NCBI RefSeq assembly: GCF_963678635.1
Contig: NC_087066.1
Location: 48,977,581-49,037,580 of the forward strand
Reading direction: 5' to 3'
DNA: 60,000 nucleotides
From: Symsagittifera roscoffensis
Taxonomy: Eukaryota > Xenacoelomorpha > Acoela > Convolutidae
The position numbers and the translations under genes are program-made. Shown here piece after piece: positions 52,907 to 60,000 of the stretch. The notes beneath the pieces were generated by a model. It was not told where the DNA came from and made no database searches. It saw only the letters and a program-made list of their open reading frames with translations. The first letter of the stretch is position 1, and each line of letters starts with the position of its first letter.

Positions 52907-53344
52907 ATGGATAATCTTCAACTAGTAGAAATTATTAACCGTTGTAAACATTTGAAACATCGCTTTAGAGGTGTTTTTCCGGCAGATTTGCCATGCTCTT
53001 CAGTACTGAAAAACGATAATACGTTCATGATTATGAATGCCTCACCATCGGACCAACCTGGAACCCACTGGTTGCTTTTTGCTCAAGCTGGAGGACAGAT
53101 ATTCTTCGCAGATCCTCTAGGTAAACGATTATGTGATTATCCCCTCGTGTACAAGAATATGCGACGTACAATTCACGAGGGAAATCAATTACTGTTGAAA
53201 AAACCAATACAATCAGCTGATTCAGTGTTATGCGGACTTTATTGTATTTATGTTGCTCATGTTATAATTACAAACAAATTTCCAATTGGTTTCAAACTTA
53301 ATGATCATGATTTGATAAGATTTGCCAAACATATGTTATTCTAA
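52907..53344 (+). CDS. Adenain-type cysteine protease
   Basis: This 145-residue protease matures capsid proteins. The start at 52907 (MDNLQLVEII) is chosen because it lies just after the capsid stop; the frame extends further left only inside that gene. The catalytic His is in GTHWLLF, the acidic residue in FFADPLG, and the Cys in VLCGLYCIY, the order seen in adenovirus protease (C5 family) and Ulp1-like folds. The protein is compact and complete. Confidence 0.9.
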   Translation: MDNLQLVEIINRCKHLKHRFRGVFPADLPCSSVLKNDNTFMIMNASPSDQPGTHWLLFAQAGGQIFFADPLGKRLCDYPLVYKNMRRTIHEGNQLLLKKPIQSADSVLCGLYCIYVAHVIITNKFPIGFKLNDHDLIRFAKHMLF

Positions 53345-53689
53345 ATTAATTTATTGATATTTTTGAAAAATTTATAAATTCGTTTTTTTTTTTTCAATTC
53401 ATTCTTATTAACAACAAAGTTTTTTTTCTGCAAGTTTATGTGAACCGCGAAAAGTTTCATATCAAGTCCTTCGAAATATTAAGGCATGGCCGTTTGGTTT
53501 AAGGGGCAATAGCTAACCCGGCGTTGCTCGTCGCTACGCTCCTCGGGAACGTCTCCCGCTTGTGTAGTAACATTTTTTTTTTGATATACAAGAGCGAAAG
53601 AAAACCAATATTTAAAACTTGAATTTCTTCTCCATGATAAATTTCACAAACAAAGTGTTTGAATCAATTTCCATACAACCATACCCACT
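53345..53689. other. Region between convergent genes, carrying IR-L
   Basis: Non-coding apart from the 104-bp inverted repeat arm (53455-53558) and T-rich tracts (53381-53395 and 53571-53581). It separates the plus-strand protease from the minus-strand HUH-like gene. Confidence 0.6.
53455..53558. repeat. 104-bp inverted repeat, left arm (IR-L)
   Basis: The reverse complement of 57033-57136 matches it over 104 bp with two mismatches. A further 16 or so outer bases match weakly. It contains GGCATGGCCGTTTGG, GGGGCAATAGC and TTGCTCGTCGCTACGCTCC, and is clearly more GC-rich than its surroundings. Confidence 0.95.
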
Positions 53690-54238
53690 TTAAATTATGT
53701 CAATTATTTTAGAAAACTCAGCAGCGTTTTCACCATTCAAAATATTAGTAAAGCGTTCAATTGTTACGTTAGTAATCAGGTCAGTTTGAGTTTGAACAGA
53801 TTTAGTCTGCGAGCCGAAGTAAACTTGAGGCAATCGTCTGCGAACTGGAACACCACTAACATCTAAGTTGTTGATGGAGTTATAATTCACAGCTATTTTC
53901 AGTTTTTCCATCAGAGGGCCAGACAATTCATAGTTGGAGCAACCCAAAATTAAATATTTGAATGTAGAGAGAAGACAAGGAACAACGAAGGCTTTTGAAG
54001 TCATCTTGTTAAGTAAATCGGTAGACTCTTTCGTAAATTCGACCAGCACGTGATAATGTTTTTCGTTGTCAATCGAATGGTTGCAAAAATCTAATTTATT
54101 CGAATGGGAGGATACTGCAAAATTTGCTTTTGAAGCGAAGCCTGAAAAGTTGGGTTCATGATTCAGGATGAAAAATTTGTAATTTTTACGGAACTGTTTG
54201 AAATAATCAGGGGATTGCTCATACATTGCTTCAACCAT
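53690..54238 (-). CDS. Unknown Polinton protein with HUH-like motif
   Basis: This 182-residue minus-strand ORF is of unknown family. KFFILNHEPN followed about 45 residues later by KHYHVLVEF resembles motifs I and II of HUH replication-initiator or relaxase proteins (hydrophobic His-x-His hydrophobic). No clear catalytic Tyr motif (Y-x-x-K) is placed after it; FKYLILG is the only candidate. It and the next gene lie inside the inverted-repeat cassette, opposite to the capsid genes. If real, it could nick DNA or bind origins, but the motif could be chance. Confidence 0.55.
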   Translation of the reverse strand: MVEAMYEQSPDYFKQFRKNYKFFILNHEPNFSGFASKANFAVSSHSNKLDFCNHSIDNEKHYHVLVEFTKESTDLLNKMTSKAFVVPCLLSTFKYLILGCSNYELSGPLMEKLKIAVNYNSINNLDVSGVPVRRRLPQVYFGSQTKSVQTQTDLITNVTIERFTNILNGENAAEFSKIIDII

Positions 54239-54275
54239 TGCTTTGAAGTTTCAATCGAATAACGAGTTGATAATG

Positions 54276-54656
54276 TTACACAACCCGACAGTTATCATCG
54301 TTTTCACTTTCGCATTCCTTTTCAGAGCATGAAGATTTTTTAGATTTGTTTCGCTTTTTTCTAAGTTTTTCAGTCACGTCGCAGTTTTTTGCTTTCGTCA
54401 ACCTTTTGATTTTTGTAGAATTGTCCGCCAAGGACTCGAATTCACCAGTTGACAAAGTTATTCTTTGTCGATACTTGAAAGTTCCCTCTTCGTCTTTTTT
54501 GTACAATTTGATAGTTATGTAAGTACCCGTCTGTGCAAATGTTTTTGCACCGACTCTAACTAAACGTTTATCATTCGAAGATATATCCCTAAAATCATCG
54601 AAATAGTCTACATCCGTGCCAAGAGAATTATAAATGACATTATAAATGAATAACAA
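54276..54656 (-). CDS. Small basic Polinton protein, possibly PC4-like
   Basis: This 126-residue ORF lies 37 nt upstream of the HUH-like gene on the same strand and is probably co-transcribed with it. The middle TGTYITIKLYKKDEEGTF and RQRITLSTGEFESL has the strand-strand-helix pattern of PC4-type ssDNA-binding proteins. The C-terminal third is a Lys/Arg run then acidic (KLRKKRNKSKK, then ESENDD). A ssDNA-binding role fits its neighbour but is inference. Confidence 0.5.
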   Translation of the reverse strand: MLFIYNVIYNSLGTDVDYFDDFRDISSNDKRLVRVGAKTFAQTGTYITIKLYKKDEEGTFKYRQRITLSTGEFESLADNSTKIKRLTKAKNCDVTEKLRKKRNKSKKSSCSEKECESENDDNCRVV

Positions 54657-55266
54657 CCAACTGGTTTTTAGTGTGGAACGTTGAAGAATGACTGATCACA
54701 GTATACGAGACAGATCATGCGCTCCCAAAGTAAAAATTTAGGTGATAACGTTTACGAGCGCCCTAAGCCATATTGATAAGACTTAATCACCAAGGATATA
54801 ATTTCTTTAACGATAAACCTCTTTTTATATGGGTATCTAGTTACTTTTTCCCCCGGCTATACTCTAAAAATCTTCTAGTGTTATTTATTGTGACGGTTAT
54901 TTTAATGACTGTTATGAATCATGGTAATGAATTTCTAACAGCATAACAAAGAATGTCTGGCAAACTATCATGAAAACTTGATTTTGAGTGCTTTCGCCCG
55001 TAGCCACTATAATAAAGCTATCACATAAATCTAAAAAATCGGGTTTTCACATTCATTCGTAACATGACCTCAGGCGTCATGCTTAAAAGAATGAATAAAA
55101 TTTGATAGCCTCGCCTAAAAAGTTATTAGCTTTGACCTAATTGAACTATGCCACCCCTTTCCTGATATCATTCTCATTAATAAACTTTTCATACTTTTCA
55201 TTCTCTCAATTTCATTTCGGTAGTTCAGTCATTTCATTTTAACAAAACTTTAAACCTCTTCAAGTC
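54657..55266. promoter_or_regulatory. Divergent intergenic region (likely two promoters)
   Basis: 610 bp lie between the minus-strand pair and the plus-strand 214-aa gene. There is no ORF. It holds AT-rich words and a TATATGGG near 54836. It must carry the promoters of both sides unless transcripts start elsewhere. Confidence 0.45.
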
Positions 55267-55911
55267 ATGACTAGTTCTTTACAAATAATCTCAGTGTCTG
55301 ATCGAGAAAGAACAATTATCTACCAAACATACACGAGAGAGTCGATTGCAGTCATCCATCAACAGAAAGAGAGAGTCTCTCCGTCTACAGCAAGTCCGTT
55401 CAATGACTTGGCTCCCCGAAAAAACGATGAGAATCAAAACGAGGAATGGACTACAAAAAGTCATATCATGCTACCGAACTACCTCCTTGATCACATCGAT
55501 CTACTTAGACAGAATCGAAAACGAATGTACGAGAGTTGCACTATTCACGAGAGCTATCCGGCATTAGAAAAGACGGAGATAAACGACACAACCTCGCTCG
55601 AGCAGTCTCCAAGAAAAATTCTCTTCGCGTATGACTGCGAGTCAATGCCGTTGTATGAAAATCAGGAGGGATGTATTCGTGATTATGCAGAGCGCGAAGC
55701 GTACTGGGATATTCCGACAGCAATGTCTCCCGAGTCGTTTGTTAGGGGAGCAGTTTCAACTCCAGAACAATCAACTTCCTATTCGGATGCTCGGGTTTCA
55801 TCTAGTGCGGAGACAATTGATCTAGTCACCCCAGATCTCATTCAATGCACTCCTCCAAATGCAGCTTGCTATGCGCCAAAAAAGAGAAAACTACAGTTTC
55901 GAGGTTTCTAA
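55267..55911 (+). CDS. Unknown Polinton protein, 214 aa, nuclear-localisation-like C-terminus
   Basis: The 214-residue ORF has a good start (GTCATGACT) and no recognised domain. It is Ser/Thr/Glu-rich and probably mostly disordered, with ILFAYDCESMPLYENQ in the middle. It ends APKKRKLQFRGF, where PKKRKL matches a classical monopartite nuclear localisation signal. Codon use looks evenly coding throughout. Being alone in its direction within the inverted-repeat cassette, it may be a regulator or host-interaction factor; this is inference. Confidence 0.6.
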   Translation: MTSSLQIISVSDRERTIIYQTYTRESIAVIHQQKERVSPSTASPFNDLAPRKNDENQNEEWTTKSHIMLPNYLLDHIDLLRQNRKRMYESCTIHESYPALEKTEINDTTSLEQSPRKILFAYDCESMPLYENQEGCIRDYAEREAYWDIPTAMSPESFVRGAVSTPEQSTSYSDARVSSSAETIDLVTPDLIQCTPPNAACYAPKKRKLQFRGF

Positions 55912-56158
55912 TAACTTAAACAAAAAACTTTCCTTTGTTTCAAATATAATTCCAAGGTTTTATATTTTCATTTTTGTTTGATTTGACTTCTAAGCTGTTT
56001 TAACATTACTGTGTGTATATTTTTTGTCTCAGTTTTTATTTTGCTTAATAGATCAATTAAAGTTTGCCCCGTAAAGTTTTCAGCAAAATGTTAGAGACAA
56101 ACTAGAAAAAAATCACAAATCGAGAATAATTTTACGCTAAAATTGTTGTTTGAGAAAG

Positions 56159-56196
<38 letters not shown>

Positions 56197-57032
56197 ATAC
56201 ACTTGCTCAGTAGTGAACCCCATTTGGAATATCCTTTTCGGGATATTGCTTTCTTTTCAAAAGAAAGATAAATATGGAAGGGTCCAACATTTTCTTGTTG
56301 GTAGTCCAACCATATTTATTTGGCTTTTTTATCAAACACTCTCTGTCCTCTCTCTCATCATACTTTGTGCCCGGTGGGGTTAGCCAGGTCTTACGCAAAG
56401 TAACAGAGAGTGTTTTAAGCCATAAATCTGCATTATATTACATTCATATACATGTTTTGGGTGTAAAACGGACAATTTTTTGGTAAAAATGTGAAGAAAA
56501 AAAAAATTTGTTTTTTTTTTTTTCGAAAAATGAACATGACCCTTAACCCTGCTCAGAAAATCATGGCAAATTGATTGAGGGTAGTTTCAATGGATTTGGA
56601 GATAAAAAAAATTTTTCCCAATTTTTTTTTCAATATTTTCACAAAAATCAGATTTTCTCAAAAAATCACAACTTTTTAAGCGTCTACTCTCATTGATTGG
56701 GCTATAATTGTTTTTTTTTTTAATTTCTACGCTTGTCCTAATTACGTATCAGATAGCTCCTAAAAATTTCAAACCACATTCACATGAATTTAAAACGAGA
56801 ACGAATAATTCAAGCTAAAAATGAAGGAAAAAAGAAGTTAAAAAATTATGTTTTTTAAATTTCGAACTTGACCAGTAGAACTGTGCTCGAGTTCCCACAA
56901 AACTTACTGGTTTTTTTGTTGATAGATATAAAAGACACTTTTTTAAACATTACTTTTCCTTTTTTTCACAACATAAAAAGTTTGAGGTTTTCCTTTATTT
57001 TGAAAAAAAAAATTTCACTTGAAATTACAGAA
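55912..57032. other. Long non-coding part of the cassette
   Basis: It contains a (GA)n microsatellite (56163-56192), an imperfect inverted pair around AAATATGG / CCATATTT (56271-56317), and A/T homopolymer tracts at 56498-56523. No supported gene. Confidence 0.6.
56163..56192. repeat. GA microsatellite
   Basis: About 15 uninterrupted GA units inside the cassette. Confidence 0.95.
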
Positions 57033-57136
57033 CGGGAGGCGTTCCCGAGGAGCGTAGCGACGAGCAACGCCGGGTTAGCTATTGCCCCTTAAACCAAACG
57101 GCCATGCCTTAATATTTCGAAGGACATGATATGAAA
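57033..57136. repeat. 104-bp inverted repeat, right arm (IR-R)
   Basis: Reverse complement of IR-L with two mismatches (see 53455-53558). The arms are 3,474 bp apart. Confidence 0.95.
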
Positions 57137-57845
57137 TGTTTCACGGGACACTGAATGACATGAAGGAAACTTTGATTCCGATATCTTTTACACATTCAAA
57201 TGACAATCTATGCTTATCATGCATCGGTAACTATCAAGGTGTCAAATTTGCAAAATTTTCATTTTTTAAGTTTACTATTTTATTTCAACTTAATTAGTTA
57301 GTTGAGGGCTTTACTTTCTGAATACTTTTATCTCATGTTTCTACTTTTTATTTTACCTATTTACGCAAACCAAGAAGTGGGCTTGAAATCATTAGAAAAT
57401 TACTGTTTCACGGTTAAAATTAGTCAGAAAAAGTTTTAGGCTCTATCTGAATCATTCTAAGCTTTAAATTTTGTAATTTAGTGCTGAAATGTTAAATGAA
57501 AGTCTAAACCAGTCCCCTAAAAAATGCCAAAACTTTATCGCTAACCCTTAAAATTAACAGCAAAAGTTTGAGGCTGTAAATGAATCAGTTTTTAGTATAC
57601 AAAACCCCTGCACTTGAGCAGAGTGATGAGACATATAGAGCTTAAAGCTAGAATAAACCCTGTTTTTGGAAAGGAAAGTATAACTCTCGTTAACTCAAGA
57701 CGGCGAAGTATAACTCTCGTTAATGGCTTCTACTTGCCCTTACCCGCAAAATTTTTTGGTGCTAGTCACTTCTCGCTTTTGCTTTTTCATAACCAGTTCT
57801 ACTTCTTGAAATTTTCCTGAATTACTTCAGTAACTTCAACAAACA
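57137..57845 (+). promoter_or_regulatory. Upstream region of PolB
   Basis: AT-rich leader without a gene. It carries an 18-bp direct repeat AAGTATAACTCTCGTTAA at 57676 and 57706 (30-bp period), placed 120-170 bp upstream of the PolB ATG, and is a candidate regulatory region. Confidence 0.5.
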
Positions 57846-60000
57846 ATGCCGAACTCTACTTCTATCGCGACACCTGTTCCTTGCCAGCAGTGCGGAAAAA
57901 TACTGAGCTCTAAAAGGAACTTGAGAAGACATGAGCAAAAAGTTCACAAGATCCTTCCTCCCCCTCCTCCTCAAACTGTTTGCGATGAGTGTCTCGAGTC
58001 ATTCGAGAGTTTGTCGGAAGCCCGAGAGCACGTCGAGCTGGTACATGACATGACTTCGAATAGTCATTGTATCTATTGCCATACAATATTTCTCACCGCG
58101 GAAAGCTATGGACAACACTTGCTGAAGAAGCACGCATTGCCAGTTTGGGACGGCATTGAGACGAAGTCTTCCGCTGCCCCAACGGAAAGCGCGTTCAGAG
58201 GCAAATTGCGTCGATACGATCTCAAAGTTGGTGAAAAAGAAATGGATTTGCTTCAAGTCATGATGCAAAACAAGGAGGAAATAGATGCTCTTATACTGGA
58301 AAGGGTCAAAGAGGGTTCGAACAAGGTGCAATTCCACGTGGAAGTGGGAATGATCAAAATTCCCACTGTGCAAGACGGGGACAGTGGAAACTTCGAAAGG
58401 ACCATGCTGTTTCTGAACACTAAGACATTGACAGTGTACTTCGAGGGAATAGCTGGGGTTCAATTCTTGGAACTGATTGAACATATGGTCAACCAAGTCA
58501 ATTCGTTCTCTTCTCATGGTAGTGGATGGATTATTGACAGAATTGAAAAATTGCAAATCAGTTTCGCGGCCTTCTCACCAATAACAGCAGGATCCTACCT
58601 CGAGCTACCTGATGCACTCAGCGCAGCATCTACTCTGCTCACAAATATCAACACTAAAGATGATGACCGTTGCTTTCTCTACTGCTTTGTTGCCGCATAT
58701 CACAATGTGAATGAGCCGACCCTCTACCCCACATCTAGACGGTGGCTGGAGAAAAACAAAGTCTCAACCTACAATCTCGACAAAGAAGGAATTGTGAAAA
58801 TCAATGGGGAATACGAAATGCCAATGGGTCTGATGGATATGGACAGATTTGAAAAGTTGAACAATTGTCAAGTCAACGTCTTCCGGTAAGCAAATTCTAA
58901 TTGCCTTCTAAAAATTTTAAAATTCCTTCAATAATGTTCTTCACCTATTCAAACACCCTTTTTATTTCATTCCAAACCTAGGTATAAAAATTATTTTTCT
59001 GTTCAGGTACAACGATGGCGAATTGTTGCCCATAAGAGTATCGAGCAGATTCACTACTAGCCTGATTGTGGACTTGTTGCTGCTGACAGATGGATCAAAA
59101 TATCACTATGTGTTGATAAGTGATCTCCAGAAACTGGTCGAGTACGTGCGGCACAAAGTGCACCGATTTCAATCTGAGATTTGTCGCAAATGTTTCCACA
59201 CATACGCTTCATTCGAAACTCTGAGAAGACATCAAGAACTGTGCTACCAAGACGAAGATGTCGTCATAACAATGCCCAAGCCGGGAAAAGATGACCACAA
59301 GTTCAAAAACTTAACAGCTCGTTGGTACGTACCCAGAGTAATCTACTTTGATTTGGAGTCCCTGCTCTTACCAGTATACGGACCGCAACCTGATCCGCGA
59401 AAATCTAGTACGCAAACAATTGAAATCCATCAACCTTGCGGCTACGCGTTAGCAGTAATCGAATTTGGGAAAAAAGACCTGTTAAAGTTTGAGCTTAAAA
59501 GAGGACCGAATGTGATGGAAGAGCTAATTAGCTCCCTTGAATCGTTAGCGAGACAAATTTACGTAGAAAAAAGGAAATATTACACTTTCACTGGTATAAC
59601 AGACCAGGAACGGGAAGATGCTACAATTTGTTGGATATGCGAGAATGATTTTTCCGACAATGATCAAGTGGTACTTGATCATTGCCATTACACCAACAAG
59701 TTCCTGGGTTGGGCACACAATGAGTGTAACGTTAATAGAAAAACAACAAATTACATTCCAGTGGTAGCTCATAATTTGTCAAATTATGATTTACACTTTA
59801 TAATCAAAGCGCTGGCAAAAAGCGATTCGGAAAACACTTTTTCCGTAATACCCGCATCTGAAGAAAAATATATATCCTTGACAATCTCAGTCTACATAAA
59901 ATCGTACACGGAAAAAAACGGAAAAATCAAAAAACTCTACGAAAATCTGAGATTCATCGATTCGTATAGGTTCATGCTAGCATCGTTGGCAAAACTTGTC
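57846..60000 (+). CDS. polB: Polinton protein-primed family B DNA polymerase, N-terminal part
   Basis: Exon 1 is 57846-58885, an intron occupies 58886-59006, and exon 2 runs from 59007 off the window; the splice restores an Arg codon. The protein would replicate the element by protein priming. N-terminal C2H2-type fingers (CQQCGKILSSKRNLRRHEQ, then CDECLESF) are followed by a Polinton-type region (LPDALSAASTLLTNINTKDD, RCFLYC, then MGLMDMDRFEKLN). Exon 2 has another finger (CRKCFHTYASFETLRRH), exonuclease motif I VIYFDLES (about residue 462), an endonuclease VII-like HNH insert (CWICEND ... LDHCHYTNKFLGWAH, residues 553-592), a motif-II-like HNLSNYD, and LRFIDSYRFMLASL. The polymerase palm motifs lie beyond the window. 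No stop interrupts the visible part. Confidence 0.92.
58886..59006 (+). other. Spliceosomal intron in PolB
   Basis: A 121-bp intron with donor GTAAGC and acceptor TTTTTCTGTTCAG. Exon 1 stops in frame just inside the intron (TAA), and joining at these sites keeps the PolB frame and conserved sequence across the junction. Confidence 0.85.

Noticed and set aside
54839-55060. A terminal repeat marking the Polinton end
   Set aside because: No matching inverted copy was found, and Polinton genes lie on both sides.

Overview
The window is AT-rich animal DNA, probably from an arthropod; the exact group cannot be named from the sequence. It carries spliced host genes, tRNA-derived SINEs, MITEs, a Tc1 relative, an LTR retrotransposon and a large Polinton/Maverick (adintovirus-like) element. 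One assembly gap of 200 N lies at 8012-8211.

Layout. (1) About 1-6230, minus strand: the 5' half of a Ty3-type LTR retrotransposon with an upstream basic ORF, a long gag with a zinc knuckle, and the start of pol with an aspartic protease. It carries two in-frame stops and a gag/pro frame change, and runs off the left edge. (2) 6673-9726, minus strand: five exons of the N-terminal part of a transglutaminase gene. Splice phases agree wherever both sides can be read. The catalytic-core exons are not in the window, so the retrotransposon lies on the 3' side of the visible exons. (3) 9.9-20.5 kb: repeat-rich DNA with a possible orphan plus-strand exon, a 662-bp MITE, a deleted Tc1 element that keeps only its DNA-binding domain and extreme C-terminus, and a 76-bp minisatellite. 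(4) 20523-27203, minus strand: the last five exons of a NEMP (TMEM194-type) nuclear-envelope membrane protein gene, with SINEs and 'GGGGCGGAT' repeats in its introns. (5) 27551-48214: three tandem copies of an about 8.05-kb unit made of repeat-rich flank plus the left gene block of the Polinton. The middle copy has lost about 3.5 kb. (6) 45.2 kb to the right edge: the one continuous Polinton, with PolB running off the window.

Polinton gene order (plus strand unless noted): two small unknown proteins, a DEDD-exonuclease-like protein, two small proteins, a membrane protein, the FtsK/HerA-type packaging ATPase (amber codon), a conserved small protein, a PX-type protein, integrase (frameshifted C-terminus), penton-like minor capsid, a pX-like basic peptide (frameshifted), double-jelly-roll major capsid, adenain-type protease, two minus-strand genes (one with a HUH-like motif), a 214-aa protein ending in a nuclear-localisation-like motif, and PolB with C2H2 fingers, an endonuclease VII-like HNH insert and one spliceosomal intron. 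Together these make the usual module set of a virus-like self-replicating element: protein-primed replication, integration, packaging, capsid and maturation. At least three core genes are broken, so this copy is probably no longer autonomous.

Most unusual: a near-perfect 104-bp inverted repeat pair (53455-53558 and 57033-57136) enclosing a three-gene cassette inside the Polinton, and the tandem array, whose copy-specific variants point to unequal exchange between two haplotypes.
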